From NCBI RefSeq assembly GCF_021290985.1, contig NZ_JAJOYU010000001.1, positions 186,001 through 250,000 on the forward strand: a stretch of DNA of 64,000 nucleotides. Reading direction: 5' to 3'. How positions within the stretch are numbered: the stretch's first letter is position 1; every line of letters starts with the position of its first letter. The position numbers and the translations under genes were made by a program. The stretch is from Rheinheimera soli (lineage in GTDB: Bacteria; Pseudomonadota; Gammaproteobacteria; Enterobacterales; Alteromonadaceae). Under the pieces are notes generated by a model. It saw nothing but the letters and a program-made list of their open reading frames with translations, was not told the origin of the DNA and made no database searches. Positions 54,976 to 63,713 of this stretch are shown one piece after another.

Positions 54976-55671
54976 GTGAAAATGGCCATTATTCCGGCAC
55001 GCGGCGGCAGTAAACGTATTCCGCGTAAAAACATCAAAGACTTTAATGGCAAAGCCATGATTGGCTGGTCTATCGAAGCCGCTTTGTTATCTGCGGCTTT
55101 TGATGAAGTGTGGGTATCAACAGATGATGCAGAAATTGCAGCTGTGGCGCAAAGCTTTGGCGCCAAAGTGCCTTTTATCCGCCCTGCCGAATTATCAGAC
55201 GATCACACTGGCACCTCAGCTGTAGTTCGCCATGCGATCAGCTGGGCACAGCAGCATCAACTCAAACCCGAATTGGTTGCCTGCATCTACGCCACAGCCC
55301 CTCTGCTTCAAGCGGATATGCTAAAAGAGGCCATGCAGCAACTGCAGCAGGATCCCGCTTTAGACTATGTATTCTCTGGTTGTCGTTTTAGTTTTCCTAT
55401 TCAGCGTGCTTTGTATCGCTCTGAGTCAGGCAAAGTCAGTGCAGTAGACCCAGCATCTATTCCTAAACGATCACAGGACTTGCCTGAAACTTTTCATGAT
55501 GCAGGCCAGTTTTATTGTGGTCGTGCTCAAAGCTGGCAAGATGCAAAACCGGTGTTTTCGCCAAGCTCATATTTGTATGAGCTGCCACAGTATTTGGTGC
55601 AGGATATAGACACAGCAGACGACTGGCTGCGGGCTGAACTTTTACATCAACTGCTGTTAAGGCAGCTATGA
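54976..55671 (+). CDS. pseF: Pseudaminic acid cytidylyltransferase PseF
   Basis: 231 residues from a GTG immediately after the pseC stop. The nucleotide site is IIPARGGSKRIPRKNIKDF, with VWVSTDDAEIAAVAQSFGA and FHDAGQFYCGRAQSW. The family loads CMP onto pseudaminic acid. Overlaps pseG by 4 bases. Confidence 0.92.
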   Translation: MKMAIIPARGGSKRIPRKNIKDFNGKAMIGWSIEAALLSAAFDEVWVSTDDAEIAAVAQSFGAKVPFIRPAELSDDHTGTSAVVRHAISWAQQHQLKPELVACIYATAPLLQADMLKEAMQQLQQDPALDYVFSGCRFSFPIQRALYRSESGKVSAVDPASIPKRSQDLPETFHDAGQFYCGRAQSWQDAKPVFSPSSYLYELPQYLVQDIDTADDWLRAELLHQLLLRQL

Positions 55672-56759
55672 CAGTCAGCAGAAAAGCGCTATTTCGGGTC
55701 GATGCATCCGCAGTGATAGGTTCAGGCCATCTGATGCGTTGCCTGACCCTGGCCAAAGCATTACAGCAATCAGGTTGGTCTGTTGTTTTTGCCTGTCGCG
55801 CTCATTCCGGCAATTTAATTCAGTGGTTGCGTGATCAAGGTTTAGACGTCCTTGAATTAACAGCTCCTGCGACAAATACCCAAGCCACAGGCTATGCCGC
55901 CTGGCTTGGCGTAACAGAGCAGCAGGATGCGACAGAGCTTATTGGGCAACTGCAACAACCTGTCGATTTATTAGTGATTGACCACTACGGCTTGTCCAAA
56001 ACATTTGAACAGGCAATGACAAGTTTTTATCGCAAATTGCTGGTGATTGATGACTTAGCTAACAGGCCTCATCACTGTGATTATTTGTTGGATCAAAACC
56101 TTTACCCGCAGCTGCACAACAGGTATGACTTACTAGTGAATAAAGACGCTCAGCTGCTGTTAGGCCCCTCTTATGTGCTGCTACGTCCGGAATTTGCAAC
56201 TTATCAACGAACGACAAAAGCCGATCAACTGCGCTTTTTAGTGTTTTACGGTGGTACAGACGAGCTGAATTTAACCAATTTAACCATTTTGGCCTTACAA
56301 CAACTTCAGAAAACTGACTTTCATGCCGATATAGTCATAGGCTTGGCCAATCCACACAGGATTGAGCTTGAAAAGCTCTGTGCTAAAGACAGTCGTTTTA
56401 CTTTATATGTGAATACGCCACAGATGGCAAAGTTGATGAGTCAAGCCACTTTAATGATAGGTGCAGGTGGTTCCACCCATTGGGAGCGCTGTGCTTTGGC
56501 TTTACCTGCTGTGGTGGTGACTTTGGCAGAAAACCAGTTGGCCAGCACCTTGTGCTTAGCCGATACAGGAGCTTGTGTTTATCTGGGGCCAGGTCAGGAT
56601 TTAACAGCAGCGTTGCTAGCACAAGAGCTGCAGCAGTTGCTGGATAATCCAGAGCAGTTGCAACAGATGTCAAAACAAGCCAAACAACTGGTGCCGCAAG
56701 GCGGCGGTTGTGCTGCTATTGTAGATTTACTCAACACAGAATTTCAGGGCCGGCATTAA
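55668..56759 (+). CDS. pseG: UDP-sugar hydrolase PseG
   Basis: 363 residues, GT-B-like. N-terminal FRVDASAVIGSGHLMRCLTL, with the glycine/His active-site pattern GSGHLMRC, and the C-terminal GAGGSTHWERCALALPAVVV are those of PseG, which removes UDP from UDP-2,4-diacetamido-2,4,6-trideoxy-L-altrose. 28 bases before pseI. Confidence 0.92.
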   Translation: MTVSRKALFRVDASAVIGSGHLMRCLTLAKALQQSGWSVVFACRAHSGNLIQWLRDQGLDVLELTAPATNTQATGYAAWLGVTEQQDATELIGQLQQPVDLLVIDHYGLSKTFEQAMTSFYRKLLVIDDLANRPHHCDYLLDQNLYPQLHNRYDLLVNKDAQLLLGPSYVLLRPEFATYQRTTKADQLRFLVFYGGTDELNLTNLTILALQQLQKTDFHADIVIGLANPHRIELEKLCAKDSRFTLYVNTPQMAKLMSQATLMIGAGGSTHWERCALALPAVVVTLAENQLASTLCLADTGACVYLGPGQDLTAALLAQELQQLLDNPEQLQQMSKQAKQLVPQGGGCAAIVDLLNTEFQGRH

Positions 56760-56787
56760 AGGCCAACAGCAGTACAGGAAAATACAG

Positions 56788-57849
56788 ATGAGCAAAGCAC
56801 TTTTGGATATTCAGTTAGGCCAGCATTGGGTTGGACCTTCTCATCCGCCTTTAATTATTGCTGAGCTGTCCGGCAATCATGATCAGTCACTGGATAAAGC
56901 GCTGGAGATGATAGATGCAGCAGCTGCGGCTGGCGCTCAGGCCATTAAATTACAAACCTACACAGCCGACACCATGACGCTGGATATAGACACAGGCGAG
57001 TTTTACATCGAAGATAAAAACAGCCTCTGGCACGGCACCACTTTGTATAAGTTGTATCAGATCGCCTATACACCATGGGACTGGCATAAAGCCATTTTTG
57101 AACGAGCCAAAAGCCACGGCATGCTGGCGTTCAGCACCCCTTTTGATTTAACCGCGGTGGATTTTTTAGAATCACTGGATGTACCTTGTTATAAAATTGC
57201 CTCTTTTGAAAACAGCGACCATGCTTTACTGGCCGCCGTTGCGAAAACTGGTAAACCAGTAATTATGTCAACAGGTATGGCTACACAAACCGAATTGTCA
57301 GAATCAGTCGCAGTATTACGAGCCAACGGCTGCCAACAGTTAATTTTATTAAAATGCACCAGCCATTACCCGGCAGACCCTGTTGACGCCAATCTGGCTA
57401 CCATCCCACATATGGCTACTTTATTTGATTGCCAGGTAGGGTTATCTGACCATACGGCAGGCATTGGTGTTGCGGTCGCAAGTGTAGTTTTGGGTGCGAC
57501 CGTGATTGAAAAACACTTTGTTCTGGATAGAGCTGAAGGTGGAGTCGATGCAGAGTTCTCGCTTGAGCCGGAAGAATTCAGTGCTCTGGTCAAGGAATGC
57601 AAACGCACTGCTGTTGCTCTGGGGAAAGTGACTTATGGTGGCACAGAAAAAGAACAAGCTTCACGCAAATTCCGCCGCTCGCTGTACATCGCTGAAGATA
57701 TGCAGGCTGGTGATATGTTCACACCGCAAAACCTACGTTCAATCCGGCCAGGACTTGGACTGGAGCCGAAATATCTGCCAATGCTATTGGGTAAACCCAT
57801 TAAAAAATCAGCGAAAAAAGGCACTGCAATGAGCTGGGAGTATTTGTAA
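56788..57849 (+). CDS. pseI: Pseudaminic acid synthase PseI
   Basis: 353 residues of the NeuB family. IIAELSGNHDQSLDKALEMI is the PseI form of the N-terminal motif, followed by AQAIKLQTY, FSTPFD, KIASFEN, STGMAT, LLKCTSHYP, GLSDHTAG and VIEKHFVLDR. The C-terminal antifreeze-like SAF domain starts near RKFRRSLYIAEDMQ. It condenses the hexose with phosphoenolpyruvate. AGGA stands upstream of the ATG. Confidence 0.94.
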   Translation: MSKALLDIQLGQHWVGPSHPPLIIAELSGNHDQSLDKALEMIDAAAAAGAQAIKLQTYTADTMTLDIDTGEFYIEDKNSLWHGTTLYKLYQIAYTPWDWHKAIFERAKSHGMLAFSTPFDLTAVDFLESLDVPCYKIASFENSDHALLAAVAKTGKPVIMSTGMATQTELSESVAVLRANGCQQLILLKCTSHYPADPVDANLATIPHMATLFDCQVGLSDHTAGIGVAVASVVLGATVIEKHFVLDRAEGGVDAEFSLEPEEFSALVKECKRTAVALGKVTYGGTEKEQASRKFRRSLYIAEDMQAGDMFTPQNLRSIRPGLGLEPKYLPMLLGKPIKKSAKKGTAMSWEYL

Positions 57850-57853
57850 GTTT

Positions 57854-58438
57854 ATGACTGGCATCAAAACTTATCCGATAAGCCATTTTAGTGCTTTAAC
57901 CGCTGCAGATTTAGAAAGAGTATGGCACTGGCGTAATCAGAGTGAAATTCGGCGCAATATGCACAATGATGCTCCTATCAGTTGGCAAGAACATTTAAGT
58001 TGGTTTGATAAGCTGCAATCTGATGAAAGCCGGCAAGTATTTATCTTTAAACAGAACGATCGACCTATAGGCGTATTAAACTTTAGTCAGCGCAGTCAGG
58101 GAGTGATCGAATGGGGCTGTTATCTCGGCGAAACCGATGTCTGGCCAGGCTCAGGTTTATTGCTTGAAATTGCTGCGCTGGATTATGCTGCCACTCAAAT
58201 CGAGCTAAGCAGTCTTTATGCCGAAGTGTTATCCTTTAACCAAAGTGTCGTAAGGATGCATGAATTTTTTGGCTATCAGCCCCTGCCAGACCGACCGGGT
58301 CAAATGCGTAACGATGAACCTTATATGGTTAACGTATTCAGCTATGAACTTGATGAATGGCGGAAAAATCGCATTCGGGTATTGGCGAGATTGCCCAAAC
58401 AAATCTGTGCTGCCGCCGATCTTATTCAATTTACTTAA
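57854..58438 (+). CDS. pseH: GNAT acyltransferase, PseH-like
   Basis: 194 residues. RVWHWRNQSEIRRNMHNDAP at the N-terminus, IGVLNFSQRSQGVIEWGCYL, then ALDYAATQIELSSLYAEVLS and SVVRMHEFFGY. This is the RimJ-like GNAT pattern of PseH, which acetylates the C4 amine of the altrosamine intermediate. Four bases after pseI. Its direct neighbour is an acyl carrier protein gene, so its donor may be an acyl-ACP rather than acetyl-CoA (inference). Confidence 0.85.
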   Translation: MTGIKTYPISHFSALTAADLERVWHWRNQSEIRRNMHNDAPISWQEHLSWFDKLQSDESRQVFIFKQNDRPIGVLNFSQRSQGVIEWGCYLGETDVWPGSGLLLEIAALDYAATQIELSSLYAEVLSFNQSVVRMHEFFGYQPLPDRPGQMRNDEPYMVNVFSYELDEWRKNRIRVLARLPKQICAAADLIQFT

Positions 58439-58454
58439 TAGGCTGATTGATACC

Positions 58455-58715
58455 GTGAAACTGGAACAAACTATTCGTAATACTCTGGCTCAGGTAGCCA
58501 TTATCGCCAACTGCAAGCTGATAGCTGATATCACCGATGACACAGTGCTTCTTCAAAGTGGTCTTGATTCTCTTGGCTTTGCCATGCTGGTCGCCCAATT
58601 GGAAGAAGATCTGGGCATTGACCCGTTCAGCCAAATGCAGATTGCTGTGTATCCACGCACCTTTGCCGAATTCGTTACTATTTATCGTCAGGCACAGCAG
58701 GGCGGGAACGAATAG
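58455..58715 (+). CDS. Acyl carrier protein in the pse operon
   Basis: 86 residues from a GTG at 58455. The frame is open further upstream within pseH, but the ACP fold begins here. The phosphopantetheine serine is in LLQSGLDSLGFAMLVAQLEE, followed by the acidic recognition helix EDLGIDPF. It is not the housekeeping AcpP (context and divergent sequence). It likely carries an acyl group for the ligase and reductase that follow. Three bases before the ligase gene. Confidence 0.88.
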   Translation: MKLEQTIRNTLAQVAIIANCKLIADITDDTVLLQSGLDSLGFAMLVAQLEEDLGIDPFSQMQIAVYPRTFAEFVTIYRQAQQGGNE

Positions 58716-58718
58716 ATA

Positions 58719-60005
58719 ATGGACCTGCTGCAACAATTACAGCAAGCAAATTACAGTGGTACAGCACTGACCGGTAGTGAACAGGTCGGCTACCAGCAAC
58801 TCATTGCAGGTGCCATAGCAATACGTCTGCAGTATCCACAGTTACAGAAACAGGCAATAGCTTTACACTACACGACTCTGCCATCGTTTCTTATCGCACT
58901 GCTGGCATTTGATGGCTGGAGCAGCGCCTTGTATCTATTGCCTGAAACTGCTCTGGATATACCGGAGCTGGTTCAACAATGGCCCAGTGAAACCTCAGTT
59001 AAACAGCACTCTGCAATGCACTCAACTATTGGTAGCCAAGAAACCCGCTGGTATTTGGCAACATCGGGCACTACCGGAACACCTAAATGGATTGCACATA
59101 CTTTTGCCAGCTTAAGCCGCGCGGTCAAGATATCGGTTGATCAAAGCACACTGCATTGGGGACTATGTTATCAACCCACCCGCTTTGCCGGTTTACAGGT
59201 ATTGCTGCAAAGTATGATGTCTGGAGCTTGTATCAGCGATTGCAGCAGTGGCGATGCAGAACAGCGTATAGAGATGATGTTAAGCTCAGATGTTACAGCA
59301 TTATCAGCAACACCGTCGTTATGGCGTCAATTGCTGATGACTGGCCGCTTGCATCAACTCCCCCTTGTCCAATTGACACTAGGTGGCGAAATTGCCGATC
59401 AGGGCTTGCTGAACAAGCTATCTACTTTGTTTCCTTCCGCCCGTATATTACATATTTATGCTTCGACAGAAGTAGGCGTGGGCTTTGCTGTTTCTGACCA
59501 AAAGACAGGTTTTCCGCTGAGCTGGTTAGGTACTAATCATAGTGGCCTGGCATTTAAAATCGACGGACAACAACACCTTTGGCTAAAACTTCCTCACACG
59601 CCAGATAGCAACCTCGCCAAACGTCTTGATAGCGAGGGTTATCTGGACACAGGCGATTTAGTCCATATTCAAAATGACCGCGTACAATTTCTAGGCCGCG
59701 ACAGTGGCGTCATCAATGTTGGTGGCAATAAAGTACACCCTGAACAAGTAGAGCAGGTGTTATTGCAAATAGCGGATGTATTACAGGCCAAAGTATATGC
59801 CAAAGCCAGCAGTGTGCTTGGCCAGTTGGTGGTGGCGGATATTGTTGTTGTCGCTAACGCTGATCACTCCAAACTGCAACCCTTACTAGTTGAACATTGC
59901 CAGCAGCAACTGGCACGCTACCAGATCCCCACCCGATTTAACTTTGTTGATAGCTTAAGTACGAATGCCACTGGCAAATTGAGTAGAAAGGAGCCTCATG
60001 GCTAA
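58719..60005 (+). CDS. Adenylate-forming acyl-CoA/acyl-ACP ligase (ANL superfamily)
   Basis: 428 residues, short for the superfamily. A3 motif TSGTTGTPKWIAHT, HIYASTEVGVG (A5-like), YLDTGDLVHI (A7), FLGRDSGVINVGGNKVHPEQ (A8) and the catalytic Lys of NATGKLSRKE (A10). It should activate a carboxylic acid with ATP and load it on CoA or, given the adjacent ACP, on the ACP. Overlaps the reductase gene by 8 bases. Substrate unknown. Confidence 0.86.
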   Translation: MDLLQQLQQANYSGTALTGSEQVGYQQLIAGAIAIRLQYPQLQKQAIALHYTTLPSFLIALLAFDGWSSALYLLPETALDIPELVQQWPSETSVKQHSAMHSTIGSQETRWYLATSGTTGTPKWIAHTFASLSRAVKISVDQSTLHWGLCYQPTRFAGLQVLLQSMMSGACISDCSSGDAEQRIEMMLSSDVTALSATPSLWRQLLMTGRLHQLPLVQLTLGGEIADQGLLNKLSTLFPSARILHIYASTEVGVGFAVSDQKTGFPLSWLGTNHSGLAFKIDGQQHLWLKLPHTPDSNLAKRLDSEGYLDTGDLVHIQNDRVQFLGRDSGVINVGGNKVHPEQVEQVLLQIADVLQAKVYAKASSVLGQLVVADIVVVANADHSKLQPLLVEHCQQQLARYQIPTRFNFVDSLSTNATGKLSRKEPHG

Positions 60006-60723
60006 GTTAGTGATTGTTACCGGCGCCAGCCGAGGTCTGGGGTTAGCTATTTGCCGTCAACTACTTGCTGCAGGTTATGAAGTGCTTGCACTTGCCCGTA
60101 CCTTGTCGAACGAATTGCAGCAATTGCAGCTGCATAACGATAAAAGACTATATTTTACTGCTGTAGATCTGGCCGACCTGGAACAGCTGCCAACCCTTTG
60201 CGGCGCGCTGGTAAAACAATACGGTCGTCCTTATGCGCTGATTAATAATGCAGCAGTCGGTTATGACGGTGTGCTGGCAACCATGCACAACAGTGAAATC
60301 TCCAGTCTGCTGAATATTAATGTGCAGGCCCCAATTCTGCTCAGCAAATACCTGTTAAGGCCAATGCTGCTAAATCAGAGCGGACGTATCATTAATATTT
60401 CATCTATTATCGCCCGAACTGGTTTTAATGGATTAAGTGTGTACGCCGCCAGCAAAGCCGCACTGGAAGGTTTCAGCAAATCGCTGGCGCGAGAAGTTGG
60501 CAAAGCAGGTATTACCGTGAATTGCGTTGCACCCGGCTATATGCAAACTGACATGACCAATAGCCTGCAAGGCGATAAGCTGGAAAGCGTCAAACGCCGC
60601 AGCCCGCTGGGCAGGCTGGCTACTACGGATGATGCTGCGGCTGCAGTCTTGTATTTGCTTAACGAGCAGGCTGCTGCTATCACAGGTACTGTGATTACAG
60701 TGGATGCTGGTAGTACGGCCTGA
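59998..60723 (+). CDS. SDR-family reductase, FabG-like
   Basis: 241 residues. TGASRGLGLAICRQLLAAG at the NAD(P) site, NNAAVGYDG, catalytic Ser in INISSIIARTG and Tyr/Lys in YAASKAALEGFSK, then CVAPGYMQTDMT. Closest in appearance to 3-oxoacyl-ACP reductases. With the ACP and ligase it may form a 3-hydroxyacyl-ACP, as 3-hydroxybutyryl groups are known on pseudaminic acids and other flagellar sugars. This role is inference. Confidence 0.87.
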   Translation: MAKLVIVTGASRGLGLAICRQLLAAGYEVLALARTLSNELQQLQLHNDKRLYFTAVDLADLEQLPTLCGALVKQYGRPYALINNAAVGYDGVLATMHNSEISSLLNINVQAPILLSKYLLRPMLLNQSGRIINISSIIARTGFNGLSVYAASKAALEGFSKSLAREVGKAGITVNCVAPGYMQTDMTNSLQGDKLESVKRRSPLGRLATTDDAAAAVLYLLNEQAAAITGTVITVDAGSTA

Positions 60724-60842
60724 GTACTAAATAAGTATAAAGATAGATTTCAACGCGGACCTTAATCTTTGTCAACACGATATGGCTTATTTACAGTGCC
60801 AATAAAGCCTGAAAAAGGCTTCAAAATCCAAAAGGAGCAACG

Positions 60843-61828
60843 ATGGACAAAATATATATCTACGGCACCGGCAGTGGTGCTCGCAAATATTACAACAACA
60901 ACCATCAATATGAGGTCCTAGGTTTTGTTGACTCAAATGCAAGAGTTAATAGCGACCCCTTTTGCAATTTGCCGGTAATTGCTCCAACAGAATTAGTGAA
61001 GAGCGAATATGACTATGTCGTCTTAGCAAACGAGTACGCAGCTACATTTTATGTGTTACGAGATTTATCCATTCCTTTACAAAAAATTAAGTTTATTTAT
61101 CACAAATCCTTACTGGAAGTGATGAGCAAAGAATCTCAACTCTACTTTGGGCAATATGAAAATCCAGAGCTACCGCTTGCAGCCTACTATTCTCTGGCAA
61201 TGTCGTATCAGGATGCGGCTAACCAAGAGGCCATATATAGCTCTGAATATGATTATGTTCGGTTCAAATTACTTGAGCTACTGACAGAACAAATCCAGCA
61301 GCAAAATATCAGCGGCAACCTGGCTGAAGTAGGAGTATTCAGAGGTAACTTTGCCAGAGTTATCAACACGCTGTTTGCCAACAGAACTTTATACCTGTTC
61401 GATACTTTTGCCGGTTTTGATCCCACAGAAAGGGAAACCGATATTCAAAACGGCTATTCCGCCCCTGAATTTTTTACTCGTAATAATAATTTTGTCGATA
61501 CTAGTGTTGAACTGGTTATGCAACGAATGCCACATCCTGAACGTTGCATCCCAAAGGTAGGCTTCTTCCCTGAATCCCTCGACGGCTTAGAAGACAACTT
61601 GCACTGGTGTCGATAGACGTAGATTTATACACGCCAATGTTAAATGCAATTGAGTACTTTTACCCCCGACTGACAGCCGGCGGCTATTTGATGTTACATG
61701 ATTATAATCATGCTGACTTTCGAGGAGTAAAACAGGCTGTCGCCGACTATGAAGCAAAGCATGGCAAACTGGCAAAAGTACCGGTACCGGATCAAGGTGG
61801 CACAATTGTGATTACTAAGGTCGGTTAA
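60843..61828 (+). pseudogene. Rossmann-like domain plus TylF-type methyltransferase, frameshifted
   Basis: Good SD (AAAAGGAG) before the ATG. The first frame gives 257 residues. An N-terminal nucleotide-binding-like domain (IYIYGTGSGARKYY, FVDSNARVN; about 1-95) is followed by a TylF/macrocin O-methyltransferase domain (GNLAEVGVFRGNFARVINTL, LYLFDTFAGFD). It ends early at TAG near 61614. The -1 frame continues at once with LALVSIDVDLYTPMLNAIEY and GGYLMLHDYNHADFRGVK to 61828. Adding one C in AACTT near 61598-61602 restores EDNLALVSIDVDLY. Either a real one-base deletion or a sequencing error. The intact length would be about 328. Likely methylates a glycan sugar. Confidence 0.8.
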
Positions 61829-62252
61829 AACTCAGCTTCCGTCAGTAAAAAATAGGCTGATAACTTTACTTTAAAAAAGGATTGCACTTCAGATGAATAC
61901 AACGAGCTCTGGCAGCCATAAAAAACCAACAACACGGAAAACTTTACCGACTCAGACTTCGTAAACGGGTCGTTGGCAGCACCGCTTTGGGAAATAATGA
62001 TAACAACCTGATGCATGCTTGGCATTAACCTGCGTTCATCTTAAGCGTAATAACAATCACACCTTGCGGTATGGTTGTTATTACGCTTACTGTTGTTCCA
62101 CTGTTTTGCTTGCAACAGGCCTGATATGAGCTTACTGGGATGCGGTCTTCTCCAATTTTTGATTGCTTGCAATTCAATCATGGTACATCGATGCCGAGGT
62201 GGGAGGAGACCATCACATCAGGTTAAATTAGCTTGAAAAAACTCAATTGACT
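61829..62252. other. Intergenic region between convergent genes
   Basis: 424 bases between a plus-strand and a minus-strand gene. I see no convincing gene. The only clear structure is the palindrome at 62043-62088. Confidence 0.5.
62043..62088. terminator. Long near-perfect palindrome, possible bidirectional terminator
   Basis: AAGCGTAATAACAA pairs perfectly with TTGTTATTACGCTT. The pairing continues inward as TCACACC against GGTATGG with one wobble and one mismatch, around a TTGC loop. The stem is thus about 21 bases long. There is no long T tract on either side, so termination is only the simplest guess. Confidence 0.5.
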
Positions 62253-63038
62253 CTAGAGCCTACGTAAAAAACCATGAGGAGCTACTGTGACTTGTAATTT
62301 TTTATCTATAGATAAATCAACCTCAAATTCAGGATGCTGTTTCAAATAACTCCAAACTGCGGTTTTGGGACTGTTACCGGGTTTCCATGGCCTGTTATTG
62401 AACATCTCTGCAGGCATATCTTCAATCACAGTGTCATACACTATGCAATAGCTACCGGTGCTGACCAAAGGCGCGTAGGCTGCAAGTTCAGCAAGTACGT
62501 GCTCATGAGTATGATTTGAATCAAGGCAAACCAAAATTTTGTTGTAGCCTTTAGCCGCTTTTTTTACTGCATCAATCAGTTGAGGGTCGATACTCGAGCC
62601 CTGAAACATTTCAATTTTATGCGCCAGAGGATGCGCTTCTATTGCAGCTCGGTTGTGGGCTCGAATATCGATGTCAATGCCAATGACTTTGCGACCTTTA
62701 GCCTTGGGGTCTAATACAGTGCCATTGTTCACCGCATCGACATAATCAAGAAGAGCGAGTTGTGACGCGCTTAAAATCAGCGACCCCCCGTGTGCTATTC
62801 CAGTTTCAATAATAAGATCTGGCTTTATTTGCCAGACTAATTCGGCAAACGCCACCATATCCTGAGGATACTGGATAATAGGTCGTCCACAGGCTGTAAA
62901 GTGGTAAGAGTATTCGTACGAATTAGCTCGTAAAAACCACTGCTGTGCTAACTGTTGCAGTTCTTCGTCTTGACTGGATTTCTCAATAAATTCTTGATTA
63001 CGTTGTTGAAACTCTTTTACCGGATTAGAACTATGCAT
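62253..63038 (-). CDS. CmcI/cephalosporin-hydroxylase-type SAM-dependent methyltransferase
   Basis: 261 residues: IIETGIAHGGSLILSASQLA (SAM-binding glycine region), VIGIDIDIRAHNRAAIEAHP, ILVCLDSNHTHEHVLAELAA, and GSYCIVYDTVIEDM, characteristic of the CmcI-like family, which includes rhamnosyl O-methyltransferases. It could O-methylate a surface or flagellar glycan. Minus strand, nine bases downstream of the acetyltransferase gene and in its operon. Confidence 0.82.
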   Translation of the reverse strand: MHSSNPVKEFQQRNQEFIEKSSQDEELQQLAQQWFLRANSYEYSYHFTACGRPIIQYPQDMVAFAELVWQIKPDLIIETGIAHGGSLILSASQLALLDYVDAVNNGTVLDPKAKGRKVIGIDIDIRAHNRAAIEAHPLAHKIEMFQGSSIDPQLIDAVKKAAKGYNKILVCLDSNHTHEHVLAELAAYAPLVSTGSYCIVYDTVIEDMPAEMFNNRPWKPGNSPKTAVWSYLKQHPEFEVDLSIDKKLQVTVAPHGFLRRL

Positions 63039-63047
63039 AAAACCCTC

Positions 63048-63713
63048 TTATAATTTTCGTATGACTTTGGCCGGATTACCATAAGCAAGGCTGTAAGCCG
63101 GAACATTATTCAACACCACAGATCCAGCACCAATCAAAGCACCTTCCCCAATCTGAACTCTGGGTGCGATACAGGCGCCCGTAAACACAGTCGCATTATT
63201 TGCAATAACAACTTCTCCGGCGAGCGTGACTCCGGGAGCCAGATGGACACCATCACCAATACGACACTCGTGATCAACATTCACCCTGTGATTAATAATA
63301 GTCTGACGGCCAATACTGGCCCCCACAGCTATATGACTTAATGCCAGTATCTGGCTGCCACTCGCAATACTGACGTCAGCAGCAATAACGGCTGTAGGGT
63401 GAATTAAAGTGTGAGCCGTTAAACCCAATTGTTCTAGTTGCGACGCTATATATAACCTGTCAGCGCCCCGTTGCCCTCCAATGGCAATAAGAAAATCTGG
63501 TTTCGGTGAGCTTTGATGTTGGCTTAACCACAGATCCAGCTGAACAAGGGAGTGCATCAGAGGAACCGCCAGAAAAGGACTGCGACAGTCAGGATCCCTG
63601 TCAACAAGGGCAACGACTGTCTGGTTATACAAATCCAGACAGTCTTTCAACACCCGGGCATGACCACGAGCTCCCCATATCAACAAAGGCTTGGTTATGT
63701 CAGGTGTTTGCAT
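63048..63713 (-). CDS. NeuD/PglD-type left-handed beta-helix sugar acetyltransferase
   Basis: 221 residues from the ATG at 63713. An upstream in-frame ATG at 63755 is rejected because it extends the overlap with the aminotransferase. N-terminal PglD domain ([30 protein letters not shown]) followed by hexapeptide repeats with the catalytic His in [16 protein letters not shown], ending [20 protein letters not shown]. Acetylates an amino-sugar intermediate or a sialic-acid-like sugar. Overlaps the aminotransferase gene by 14 bases, so both probably act on the same sugar. Confidence 0.87.
   Translation of the reverse strand: MQTPDITKPLLIWGARGHARVLKDCLDLYNQTVVALVDRDPDCRSPFLAVPLMHSLVQLDLWLSQHQSSPKPDFLIAIGGQRGADRLYIASQLEQLGLTAHTLIHPTAVIAADVSIASGSQILALSHIAVGASIGRQTIINHRVNVDHECRIGDGVHLAPGVTLAGEVVIANNATVFTGACIAPRVQIGEGALIGAGSVVLNNVPAYSLAYGNPAKVIRKL

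Noticed and set aside
61585-61625. Programmed -1 frameshift in the TylF gene
   Set aside because: No X-XXY-YYZ slippery heptamer and no strong stem just downstream. A base deletion is simpler.
61825-62025. 66-codon minus-strand frame in the convergent intergenic region
   Set aside because: No SD of note, no family pattern and biased composition. Treated as chance.
62043-62088. Palindrome considered as an integron attC site
   Set aside because: The ends lack the RYYYAAC/GTTRRRY core boxes and there is no cassette-like array or integrase in view.
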